Part shown: positions 45,224 through 54,248 of the stretch, piece after piece
Layout: the number at the start of each line of letters is the position of its first letter
Numbering within the stretch: position 1 is the stretch's first letter
Assembly (NCBI RefSeq): GCF_007744675.1
Contig: NZ_CP036269.1
Location: forward strand, 1,751,501-1,815,500
Direction: 5' to 3'
Length of the DNA stretch: 64,000 nucleotides
Origin: Gimesia alba
GTDB lineage: Bacteria; Planctomycetota; Planctomycetia; Planctomycetales; Planctomycetaceae
Position numbers and translations under genes: made by a program
Notes under the pieces: generated by a model
Databases searched by the model: none
What the model was told of the DNA's origin: nothing
The model's input: only the letters and a program-made list of their open reading frames with translations

Positions 45224-46645
45224 TTACCCCAGCAGTTCTTTGATCACGGCGCCGCCGGTTTGACTGAGGACTTTGAAGCGGCCTTCATGGAAATAGGTGA
45301 GCTGGTTGTCATCCAGGCCCATGATGTGTTCCAGAGTGACATGCAGGTTTCGGATTGGATTGACGACTTCGACCGCGTGATCGCCGATTTCGTCGGTCGC
45401 ACCGATGCGATGACCGGCTTTGACGCCGCCTCCAGCCATCCAGAGTGCCATGCCTTTCGCATTATGATCACGGCCCGCAGCCTGTCTGCCGCTGCGGATG
45501 CCGTTATCGGGAGAGCGACCAAATTCGCCCGTCCAGACGACCAGCGTTTCATCTAATAAGCCTCGCTCTTTCAAATCTTTCAAGAGGGCGGCGATCGGTT
45601 GATCAACGGCCTTCATGCGGGCTTTATGAGAGCGATCCAGAAAGTCGTGTGAATCCCAGCCGGCGGCATAGATTTGAACAAAGCGGACCCCTTCTTCAAC
45701 CAGTTTCCTCGCCAATAGACAACGTCTGCCAAAGCTATCGGTTTCCGATTGTCCGAGACCGTACATTTCCTGGGTCTGCTGCGTCTCCTTGTCCAGATTG
45801 ATGATATCGGGGACCTGTGCCTGCATACGGAAGGCCAGTTCGTACGATTCCATGCGGGCAGCGAGCAGATCTTCGTGCGGATGACGTTGCATGTCGGCCT
45901 GATTTAGTTTGGCGAGCAGGTCCAGATTTTTGCGTTGTGTCTCACGCGTGACATGGGCGGGGTGATTCAAATCGAGAATCGGCGATCCTTTGGAACGCAG
46001 GGCGGTTCCCTGAAAATAAGCGGGCAAAAAACCGTTCGACCAGTTGGCAGAACCTCCCTGAGGATAGGCGACTTCAGGAAGTACAATGAACGCGGGCAGA
46101 TTCTGATTTTCGGTACCCAGGCCGTAGGTCATCCAGGAGCCGATCGCCGGATCGCCGCCGAAGCGATTACCGGTATTCATGTGGTAGCAGGCAGTGGGGT
46201 GGTTGATTGATTCTGCCTGCAGTCCGTGATACACGCAGAGATCATCGGCGACTTCTGAGAGATGCGAAAAGTGTTCGCAAAGTGAAATCCCCGATTCGCC
46301 TGCCTGTCGATGCTTGAACGGGCTTTTGATGTAATACCGTTTGCCGCTGGCCATCGCGGAGACCTGTTTGTCTTCGCGAACGAACTCTTTGAGGTGCAGT
46401 TTTTCCAGAGCCGGCTTGGGGTCGAACGTATCAATATGGCTCGGTCCCCCTTCCATGAACAGAAAAATGCAAGCTTTGGCACGGGGCTTGAAATGCGGAT
46501 CGCGGGGGGCCAACGGTTTTTCTAAAACCGGATTGGGCGATTTCGGTGCCGGTTTTTCTTCCGCCTGGAGTAGTGCGTTCAGCGCCACGGTGCCGAGGCT
46601 GGCACTCATGCCGTACAGAAAATCGCGTCGTTGTAATCGGTGCAT
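45224..46645 (-). CDS. DUF1501-domain Tat-exported protein (second copy)
   Basis: A 473-residue paralogue of the protein at 23049-24524. It has a twin-arginine signal (LQRRDFLYGMSASLGTVALNALLQA), the ACIFLFMEGGPSHIDTFDPKP start block, GVRFVQIYAAGWDSHDFLD and VVWTGEFGRSPDNG. It follows the PSD1 gene by only 7 bases and is therefore in the same operon. The function is not established. Confidence 0.92.
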   Translation of the reverse strand: MHRLQRRDFLYGMSASLGTVALNALLQAEEKPAPKSPNPVLEKPLAPRDPHFKPRAKACIFLFMEGGPSHIDTFDPKPALEKLHLKEFVREDKQVSAMASGKRYYIKSPFKHRQAGESGISLCEHFSHLSEVADDLCVYHGLQAESINHPTACYHMNTGNRFGGDPAIGSWMTYGLGTENQNLPAFIVLPEVAYPQGGSANWSNGFLPAYFQGTALRSKGSPILDLNHPAHVTRETQRKNLDLLAKLNQADMQRHPHEDLLAARMESYELAFRMQAQVPDIINLDKETQQTQEMYGLGQSETDSFGRRCLLARKLVEEGVRFVQIYAAGWDSHDFLDRSHKARMKAVDQPIAALLKDLKERGLLDETLVVWTGEFGRSPDNGIRSGRQAAGRDHNAKGMALWMAGGGVKAGHRIGATDEIGDHAVEVVNPIRNLHVTLEHIMGLDDNQLTYFHEGRFKVLSQTGGAVIKELLG

Positions 46646-46652
46646 GGGATTC

Positions 46653-49466
46653 TTATCGCAAATAAATAAATTCGTTGGAATTCATCAGAACAAGACAGAG
46701 TTCCGCCAGGGCGCGGGTTTCGGCATCGACGTCCCAGGGTTTTAAATCCTGAACGTAGTTGTCTGTCAGATCCAGTTTTTCGGTCCAGGCAAATGACTCG
46801 CCCGTTAATTCTTCGATCATTTCCCGTTTGACTTCACGGGGCAGTGGGACTTTTTGTGGCGGATGCGCCAGGTGATAGTTCTGCATATCTTTGACGTGCT
46901 TGAGCGTGACGGTTAACTCGGCCGGTTCCGGAGTTCGCAGCACGATCGCCTGGAAGATTCGTCGGATGGCTTCCGGATTTGATTTTGTTTCCTGCTTTAT
47001 CTTATGCGCCAAAGCAATCGCGCGGTCGTGGGTGAATTGTCCGTTGAACAGAGCAAACGCTTGTGGAGTGACCGTCGTTTCATCGCGGCGTTCACAGGAT
47101 GACTCGCTTCCCGGTCGATTGAAAACTTCGAGCATCGGGTCGGAGAGCGTGCGATAACGGAACGCGTAGAGAGTACGCCGATTGCGTTGCTCGGGGCGCG
47201 GCATTGGCTGATAAGCGGGGGCGACCGAACCCATAATGTGCCGGGGTTGCAGAGCGACTTCCCAGTTGATTTCGGGAAAGACGCCGGGGCCTCCCATTTC
47301 CGGATTGAGTTCGTTTGTGATAAAGAGCAGGGAATCGCGGATTTGCTCGGCGGTCATGCGGCGGGTCGGGAAGTGCGACAGACATTGATTGCTCGGATCT
47401 TTTGCCTGGGCCTGTTCCGAGTCGACGGGATGACTGCTCTGCTGATAGGTATTGGACGTCATGATCAGATGGTGCAGCTTTTTGATTGACCATCCATGAT
47501 CCATAAACCAGGTCGCGAGCCAGTCCAGCAGTTCGGGGTGCGATGGCTTGGCTCCTTTTTGACCGAAGTTATTCGGCGTGGCGACCAGTCCGGTGCCGAA
47601 ATGCATCTGCCAGATGCGATTCACGATCACGCGTGCGGTCAGCGTATTATTCGAACTGGCGATCCAGCGGGCCAGTGCCAGACGGCGGCCTTCCCGGGAG
47701 TGGGGAATTGTATTCCAGGCATTGGGTTCTTTGACATTATTCGAACCTGCGACGGCACTCAGCACGCCCGGCGTGACTTTTTCTGTGGGTGCGGTGATGG
47801 CACCGCCGGCGAGGATGAAGGTCTGTTCAATTTCTCCCTGTCGTTTCTTTGGACCCGGGATAAGATTGACGGCTTTTGTCGAGCGATAATTATTGGAGGG
47901 GCCGTTATACACACTGAAGGCGTACGGTTCGTAGCGTTTGAGTTCCCGCTCGAAATAGTCGATGCGTTTGTTATTGATTTTGAGTTTGCTTTTTTCCAGT
48001 TCGGTTAAGCCAAACCAGCGCAGTGGCGGCCGTTTGTCGGCGGCGACTTCTTTCAGGTTTTTAAAGCCTTCTTTTTTGAGCCAGGCTTGGATGGCGGCGT
48101 TGGTTTTCTGTTTGAATTTCTCTTGTTCGGCGCGGGTTTCTGCGATTAATTTTTCCGTGCGGACCTTCATTTCCGCGAAGCCGGAAATATTTTCATACGA
48201 CTGATAGGGGACTTTGCGGTCAGCAAACTGGACCGGAGCGAAGACGGCTTGAATGCGGTAGTAATCGCGGGTGGGGACGGGATCGAATTTGTGATCGTGG
48301 CATTTCGCACAACGAAAACTGTGTGCCAGGAAGCTGACGCCGACACTCTGGGTGATGTCGTCCAGAAAGAGCTGACGAGTGACGGCGGCGACGCTCATGC
48401 CCGTATGTTCCCAGGGGCCGCTGCGCAGAAAGCCGGTGGCGAATAGCATTTCCGGATCTTCCGGGGCCAGTTCATCGCCCGCCAGTTGTTCGATGATGAA
48501 GCGATCGTATGGTTTATCGGCGTTGAAACTGCGGACGAGGTAATCGCGGTAGCGCCAGGCGTTGGGGCGTTCGTAATCGTTCGCGAAACCGCTGGTGTCG
48601 GCGTAGCGCACGACGTCGATCCACATTTGCGCCATCTGCTCACCGTATTGCGGCGTTTGCAGCAGGCGTTTGATGAATGATGACCAGGCCGTATTCTCGT
48701 CCGAGGATGTGAATTCTTTGACCTGCTTAGCCGTTGGCGGAAGTCCGGTTAGATCGTAGGTCGCCCGACGCAGCAGAGTTTTGCGGTCGGCCGGTTTTGA
48801 CGAGACGAGTTGTTTCTGCTGGAGCTTTTGTTGAATGAAGGCGTCGATCGGATGCCGCTCGCCGGGTTGCTTGGTCGCAAGTGCATTCCAGGGAACCGCC
48901 GGGCGCTGGATGGGTTGATAGGCCCAGATATCTTCGGGCTGATAGGTGCGGCCCGTCCAGGTCGGGCTCTGGCCGCCTGAAGTGGACATCACGATTTCGG
49001 TGTTAGCAGCGGCTGGAGAATCTTGAGGAATCTGTTTCCGATCGGACCAGACGGCGCCGTCGGTGATCCACTGCTTCAAGTCGGCAATTTCGGCGGCGTT
49101 CAATCGGTTGCGTTCCTGGGGCGGCATCTGAATGTTTTCGTCTTTCCAGGTGACGGCATTCCAGAACGCGCTCTGTTCGGGTTTCCCTACGATGATGGCA
49201 GGCTCTCCCGATTCGCCCCCTTTGATCAGGGCTTCACGGTTCAGCATGATGTATTCGCCTTTGATGTCGTCTGGCGTTTTACCGTGACAGCCGAGGCATT
49301 TTTGTTCGAGCAGCGGGCGAATTTTCTGGAGGAAGAATTGCTCCTGTGGAGTGATTTTGGCTTCTTCAGCGGAGAACAGTCCGGAACCGGATTGAATCGC
49401 GATGATCAAGCCGCAGCAGATCAGGAGAGAGAGCTTTCGAACCAGTTGGGAAGAACGAGCGCGCAT
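46653..49466 (-). CDS. PSD1-type protein: PSCyt1, DUF1549, DUF1553 (no LamG)
   Basis: A 937-residue secreted protein, partner of the DUF1501 gene behind it. A signal peptide (SLLICCGLIIAIQSGSGL region) is followed by PSCyt1 with CLGCH (residues 57-61), DUF1549 (HPIDAFIQQKLQQK to a second haem motif, CAKCHDHKFDP, near 390) and DUF1553 (LARWIASSNNTLTARVIVNRIWQ to the end). Unlike the copy at 24604-27813 it has no LamG jellyroll; instead a Lys-rich helical stretch (about 430-510) joins the two domains. The role is unknown, likely redox-linked glycan handling. Confidence 0.9.
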   Translation of the reverse strand: MRARSSQLVRKLSLLICCGLIIAIQSGSGLFSAEEAKITPQEQFFLQKIRPLLEQKCLGCHGKTPDDIKGEYIMLNREALIKGGESGEPAIIVGKPEQSAFWNAVTWKDENIQMPPQERNRLNAAEIADLKQWITDGAVWSDRKQIPQDSPAAANTEIVMSTSGGQSPTWTGRTYQPEDIWAYQPIQRPAVPWNALATKQPGERHPIDAFIQQKLQQKQLVSSKPADRKTLLRRATYDLTGLPPTAKQVKEFTSSDENTAWSSFIKRLLQTPQYGEQMAQMWIDVVRYADTSGFANDYERPNAWRYRDYLVRSFNADKPYDRFIIEQLAGDELAPEDPEMLFATGFLRSGPWEHTGMSVAAVTRQLFLDDITQSVGVSFLAHSFRCAKCHDHKFDPVPTRDYYRIQAVFAPVQFADRKVPYQSYENISGFAEMKVRTEKLIAETRAEQEKFKQKTNAAIQAWLKKEGFKNLKEVAADKRPPLRWFGLTELEKSKLKINNKRIDYFERELKRYEPYAFSVYNGPSNNYRSTKAVNLIPGPKKRQGEIEQTFILAGGAITAPTEKVTPGVLSAVAGSNNVKEPNAWNTIPHSREGRRLALARWIASSNNTLTARVIVNRIWQMHFGTGLVATPNNFGQKGAKPSHPELLDWLATWFMDHGWSIKKLHHLIMTSNTYQQSSHPVDSEQAQAKDPSNQCLSHFPTRRMTAEQIRDSLLFITNELNPEMGGPGVFPEINWEVALQPRHIMGSVAPAYQPMPRPEQRNRRTLYAFRYRTLSDPMLEVFNRPGSESSCERRDETTVTPQAFALFNGQFTHDRAIALAHKIKQETKSNPEAIRRIFQAIVLRTPEPAELTVTLKHVKDMQNYHLAHPPQKVPLPREVKREMIEELTGESFAWTEKLDLTDNYVQDLKPWDVDAETRALAELCLVLMNSNEFIYLR

Positions 49467-49734
49467 GAATGAAATCTTTCGAAGTCAAGTGAGACGAGTG
49501 GAATAGACTGATTCCCGGTCATCCTCTTAAGTTAATCGGCGAGGGGGCGGAAATCAATTTCATTCGCCACTAATTCGTTTGATGACACAAAGATACACTG
49601 AATTCTATAAACAAAGTTGCGTATTTGGGTGGGAAGGCGATTCCTGATCCGGTAGGATGAAATGCAATGAAAATCACAGTATGCACCGGGTGCACGCTGA
49701 TTTAAGAAACTGTTTTTTTGAGAAAAGGGTAGCC

Positions 49735-50562
49735 ATGAGAATGGGGGCTAAGAAATTATTACTGAGTCTGTGCGTGCTCGCTGTATTACCAGTATTGAAT
49801 CAGGCCGATGTCTTTGGACAAAAGAAACAACTGAAGCGTGCCGGTGCGATTTCTGATGGGGCGATTGTCAAAAAATCACCAGAGGACATTTTGCATCCAG
49901 GTTATACATCCCTGTTTAACGGTAAAGATTTTTCCGGCTGGGTTGTTCCCGAAGGGGATAACGGGCACTGGAAAGTCGTCGATGGTGTGATCGACTATGA
50001 TGCACAGAGCGAAGCCAAAGGGGATAAAAATCTCTGGACGGAAAAAGAGTATGGCGATTTTATCCTGAGTCTGGAATGGCGGATCAAAGAGACCACCGGT
50101 TTGTACAACGTGCCGATCGTATTGGCCGATGGTTCGGAACTAAAAGATGCGAATGGAAAAGTCATTACCGTGGAATTGCCTAACGCCGATTCCGGTATTT
50201 ATCTGCGGGGTACACCGAAGGCCCAGGTCAATATCTGGTGCTGGCCTCTTGGTTCCGGCGAAGTTTACTCGTATCGCCGCAATCAAAGTGTCTCTCCTGA
50301 AGTCCGTGCCGGTGTGACGCCGAAAGTGAACGCTGACAAACCTGTGGGCGAGTGGAATAAATTTATCATCATCATGGTGAAAGATCGTTTAACGGTCATT
50401 CTGAACAACAAGATGGTACTCGAAAATGCGCAACTGCCTGACGTGCCTGAGAAGGGACCGATCGCATTTCAGCATCATGGCGGTAAGAGGAAAGATGGAA
50501 CCTTCAGCCCAGCCAGCAGTTTAATGCAGTTTCGTAATGTTTATATCAAAGAACTTGAATAG
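49735..50562 (+). CDS. DUF1080 (3-keto-disaccharide hydrolase-like) secreted protein
   Basis: A 275-residue protein with a signal peptide (MRMGAKKLLLSLCVLAVLPVLNQADVFG) and one concanavalin-like DUF1080 domain, starting SLFNGKDFSGWVVPEGDNG and including NADSGIYLRG and GPIAFQHHGG. The domain is linked in the literature to 3-keto-glycoside hydrolysis. Start 49735 is set by AAAAGGG; upstream in-frame Mets lack homology. It is 115 bases before the PVC dehydrogenase gene but a terminator stands between them. Confidence 0.88.
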   Translation: MRMGAKKLLLSLCVLAVLPVLNQADVFGQKKQLKRAGAISDGAIVKKSPEDILHPGYTSLFNGKDFSGWVVPEGDNGHWKVVDGVIDYDAQSEAKGDKNLWTEKEYGDFILSLEWRIKETTGLYNVPIVLADGSELKDANGKVITVELPNADSGIYLRGTPKAQVNIWCWPLGSGEVYSYRRNQSVSPEVRAGVTPKVNADKPVGEWNKFIIIMVKDRLTVILNNKMVLENAQLPDVPEKGPIAFQHHGGKRKDGTFSPASSLMQFRNVYIKELE

Positions 50563-50600
50563 GTTCTGATTGATTCCTCCTGGTTGATCCTTTACGATTG

Positions 50601-50649
50601 AACCCGTCTGTTGTTTCATAAAAAAATGAACACAGCAGGCGGGTTTTTT
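50601..50649 (+). terminator. Intrinsic terminator of the DUF1080 gene
   Basis: AACCCGTCTGTTGTTTCAT (50601-50619) pairs with the reverse at about 50626-50645 (ends GCGGGTT) with a few wobbles, and a run of six T follows. Confidence 0.88.
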
Positions 50650-50677
50650 CCATTTCTTATCCTTAGGTGAATCAACA

Positions 50678-53600
50678 ATGAAACCAACATCCGGTGCGCT
50701 CTACCTGTTGTTCCTGGCGATGGGCTTTTGTCTGTTTACGAATGGCTCGCTTTATGCACAAAAAAAAGATCCATTTCGGGAATTCATTCGCCCTACCGAA
50801 CCGCTTTCACCAGAAGATGCTTTGAAGGCATTCACGTTGCCTGATGGTTTTGAAATTCAACTGGTGGCTGCGGAACCCACAATTCAAAAACCGTTGAACA
50901 TGGCGTTTGACATTAAAGGCCGCCTCTGGATTACCGATTCCAGCGAATACCCTTATCCCGTTAAGCCGGGAACCAAGGGAAAGGATACGATCAAGATTCT
51001 TGAAGATACCACCGGCGATGGACGGGCCGACAAAATTACCACGTTTGCGGAAGGCCTGAATATTCCGATCGGCCTGTATCCGTACAAAAACGGTGTGATC
51101 GCTTTCAGCATTCCTGATATATCGTTTTACGAAGATACGGATGGCGATGACAAAGCAGACAAGGTAACGAAGCTGTTTGGCCCGATGGGTTTCGAGCGTG
51201 ATACACACGGGATGAACAATTCGTTTCGGCGCGGATTCGATGGCTGGCTCTATGCGAATCATGGATTTAATAATCAGACCAGTGTGAGTGGCAGCGATGG
51301 TCACAAGATCGAAATGCATTCCGGGAACACGTATCGGATGCGGCTCGATGGCTCGCGGATCGAACATTTCACACACGGACAGGTCAACCCATTCGGTTCA
51401 ACCTTCGATGAAAAAGGGAATCTGTTTACTGCGGACTGTCACTCCAAACCCATTTATCAGATCTTGCGCGGCGGTTACTATCCGAGTTTCGGCAAGCCTG
51501 ACGACGGCCTGGGATTTGTCAAACCGATGATGGACCACCTGCATGGTTCGACGGCGATTGCTGGCGTGGAAGTGATTTCCGGCGAACAGTTCCCGGATGA
51601 ATATCAGGGCAATTTCTTTAGCGGCAACGTGATGACCTGTCGCATCAATCGCAATTCGCCCGTGTATCATGGCTCGACGATTGTTGCCAAAGAAGAGCCC
51701 GATTTTCTTTCGACGACCGATCCCTGGTTTCGGCCCGTCGATGTGCGGCTCGGTCCGGACGGCGCACTGTATGTGGCTGACTTCTACAACAAAATTATTG
51801 GACACTATGAAGTTCCCCTCGATCATCCGGGACGTGACCGTCATAGCGGCCGCATCTGGCGAATTGTGCGGAAAGACAAAGATCATAAGCACACCGATTA
51901 TTCGAAACTGAAAATCCCTCAATTAATTGAGTTACTGGGGTCTGCGAATTTGACGACGCGGATGCTGGTGACCGATTATCTCTCGGATCAAAAAGGGGAA
52001 GCAGCGATTGCTCCGTTGCAGCACGCCGTTGTCGAAGCGAAACAGCCTTCAATCGTTGTGCATGCGTTGTGGATCTTGTTCAGAATGGGGGCGTTGTCGG
52101 ATGATTTGATTTCGCAAGCTGTTTCAAGTCCCTCCGAACTGGTACGGATTCATGCGGCAAAAATTCTTGCCGAACAGGCTTCGTGGAACGAGCAGAACCG
52201 CTTGCAGATGGTACGCGCACTGGAAGATGAAAATGCCTTCGTACAACGGGCGGCCGCCGAAGCGCTGGGCTTGCATCCCCAGTTGGCCAATATTCAACCG
52301 TTATTTGCATTACGGCAGAAGGTACCTGCGGAAGACCATCATCTGGAGTATGTCGTGCGGCGGGCGTTGATGTTGCAGATTCGTGATTCGCAGGTCTTCA
52401 AGCAGTTGGACTGGTCCACATTAAGTTCTTCGCAACGACGCGAATTGGCGCAGCTTTCGCTGGCAGTCCCTACGGAACAGGCGGCCCTGTATTTGATTCA
52501 GTATCTGAAATCAGACCAGGTCGATCAGGGGGAATTGCCCGGCTACTTCCGTCACATTGTTCGTTACTTACCAGCGGAAAAAGTGCCTGAGTTAATTCTA
52601 CTAGCGCGGACCAAACTGGCGAGCAACATCGATCTGCAGGTCGAAATCATTAAAGCCGTTCTGCAGGGATATCGACAGAAGGGACTATCGATCGATGATT
52701 CCCTGTCTGACTGGGCGGTCGTACTGACAGGAGAATTATTCAAAGCGATTGACAAGCAGCCTCTGCAGTGGGTGAATTATTCATTAAATGAGAATACCAA
52801 TGTCAATCCCTGGGCGGTGCAGCAACGTGCGTCTGCGGATGGAGACAAGGCGTCTCCTTTTTTCTGCAGCTTACCCGCGGGAGAACGGTCGACTGGCCGT
52901 CTGGTGTCGCAGACGTTTACGATTCCGGCCCAACTGGAATTTTTTATCGCAGGACATGTCGGTTTTCCCAAACAACCAAACAATGGTCTCAATTATGTAC
53001 AATTGAAGCGATCCACGGATCAGAGTGTGATCAAGCAAGTCACTGCGCCACGCAACGACCTGGCGCAGAAAATCAGCTGGGACCTAAAGGATGTTGCGGG
53101 AGAGCAAGGTTATCTGGAGATTGTCGACAGTGATACCGGCAGAGCTTATGCCTGGATGGCTGTCGGGCGTTTTCAACCGGCTGTCGTCGAAGTGCCCCGC
53201 ATCGGTTTGCAGCAACAGGCCCAACGCATTTCGGCTGCTGCAGAGTTGGCACGCGATTTTCGCATTGGCGCAGCCCGGGAGCCACTGGCGGTGTTATTGT
53301 CTGCGGAACGACTTGATCCGAGGGCCCGCAATCATCTGGCACTGGCTTTGATGATGCTGGATGGGACCGATGCATTTCTGCCGCTGTTTCCGCTGCCAAC
53401 CAGCCGAGAAGCCGTCAGCGGGCAGTTTCAGTCGGCCGTGATCGATGCGGTGATCAAGCAGGACACCGATCAGGTCGATGCATTGCTGAAGCAGGCCTTT
53501 AAAACCTATCCGTCTCGCCTGCAGACACAACTGGCGGAGACGCTATCCAGGCAACCGCAGGGAGCCGAACAACTGGTGGCGTATGCAGAGCAGGGTATTG

Positions 53601-54193
53601 TCTCACCTCAATTGCTGACCGAGCCGGGGATTCAGAATCAGTTGCAGCAGGCGACCGATCCGAAATTCAAAAAACGTCTGCAAAAATTAATCAGTGCGTT
53701 GCCGCCTCGTGAGAAAAAGACACAGGAGAATATTGCCACGCATTTGAAATCGCATCCCTCCTTTAAAATCTCGCTTGAAAATGGAAAGACGGTGTTTGAA
53801 AAGAACTGTGCCGTCTGTCATCAACTGGCAGGCAAGGGGGCTGTGGTCGGTCCTCAGTTAGACGGGATTGGGAATCGCGGGCTCGAACGGTTGCTGGAAG
53901 ATGTGCTCGATCCGAACCGGTCAGTGGATATTAACTTCCGCACAACCACGATTCTGACGGATGAAGGACGCCTCTTTTCCGGACTGAAACGCCGGGAAGA
54001 GGGGGCCGTGCTGGTGTTCGTCGACAATAAAGGCAAGGAATTTACGATTTCCAAGGATGAGATCGACGAACAGAAACAGTCGCCGCTGTCGTTGATGCCG
54101 GCCAATCTCCTGGAAATTCTCTCGCCGCAACAATTGCATGACCTGCTGGCGTATCTGCTGCAAAGTACCAAAAAAACAACTGCAGGTCATTAA
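50678..54193 (+). CDS. PVC-type membrane-bound dehydrogenase with HEAT repeats and cytochrome c
   Basis: An 1171-residue secreted protein, larger relative of 17844-20819. A signal peptide (LYLLFLAMGFCLFTNGSLYA) precedes a propeller (FEIQLVAAEPTIQKPLNMAFD, LWITDSSEYPYPV, GDGRADKITTFAEGLNIPIG, GALYVADFYNKIIGHYEVP), HEAT repeats (about 420-700), a jellyroll-like stretch and a C-terminal haem site CAVCHQLAGKG near residue 1045. It probably oxidises an unknown carbohydrate in the periplasm. It is followed by a PHP-type metallohydrolase 56 bases on, likely in one operon. Confidence 0.9.
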   Translation: MKPTSGALYLLFLAMGFCLFTNGSLYAQKKDPFREFIRPTEPLSPEDALKAFTLPDGFEIQLVAAEPTIQKPLNMAFDIKGRLWITDSSEYPYPVKPGTKGKDTIKILEDTTGDGRADKITTFAEGLNIPIGLYPYKNGVIAFSIPDISFYEDTDGDDKADKVTKLFGPMGFERDTHGMNNSFRRGFDGWLYANHGFNNQTSVSGSDGHKIEMHSGNTYRMRLDGSRIEHFTHGQVNPFGSTFDEKGNLFTADCHSKPIYQILRGGYYPSFGKPDDGLGFVKPMMDHLHGSTAIAGVEVISGEQFPDEYQGNFFSGNVMTCRINRNSPVYHGSTIVAKEEPDFLSTTDPWFRPVDVRLGPDGALYVADFYNKIIGHYEVPLDHPGRDRHSGRIWRIVRKDKDHKHTDYSKLKIPQLIELLGSANLTTRMLVTDYLSDQKGEAAIAPLQHAVVEAKQPSIVVHALWILFRMGALSDDLISQAVSSPSELVRIHAAKILAEQASWNEQNRLQMVRALEDENAFVQRAAAEALGLHPQLANIQPLFALRQKVPAEDHHLEYVVRRALMLQIRDSQVFKQLDWSTLSSSQRRELAQLSLAVPTEQAALYLIQYLKSDQVDQGELPGYFRHIVRYLPAEKVPELILLARTKLASNIDLQVEIIKAVLQGYRQKGLSIDDSLSDWAVVLTGELFKAIDKQPLQWVNYSLNENTNVNPWAVQQRASADGDKASPFFCSLPAGERSTGRLVSQTFTIPAQLEFFIAGHVGFPKQPNNGLNYVQLKRSTDQSVIKQVTAPRNDLAQKISWDLKDVAGEQGYLEIVDSDTGRAYAWMAVGRFQPAVVEVPRIGLQQQAQRISAAAELARDFRIGAAREPLAVLLSAERLDPRARNHLALALMMLDGTDAFLPLFPLPTSREAVSGQFQSAVIDAVIKQDTDQVDALLKQAFKTYPSRLQTQLAETLSRQPQGAEQLVAYAEQGIVSPQLLTEPGIQNQLQQATDPKFKKRLQKLISALPPREKKTQENIATHLKSHPSFKISLENGKTVFEKNCAVCHQLAGKGAVVGPQLDGIGNRGLERLLEDVLDPNRSVDINFRTTTILTDEGRLFSGLKRREEGAVLVFVDNKGKEFTISKDEIDEQKQSPLSLMPANLLEILSPQQLHDLLAYLLQSTKKTTAGH

Positions 54194-54248
54194 CGGCTTG
54201 AGTTTGTGAAACTGATTCATACTACTGTTGGGAAAGTTGCTCTGTGTT

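Noticed and set aside
49657..49734. Longer N-terminus for the DUF1080 protein
   Set aside because: The added residues have no signal-peptide character, whereas the Met at 49735 has AAAAGGG upstream and begins a good signal peptide.
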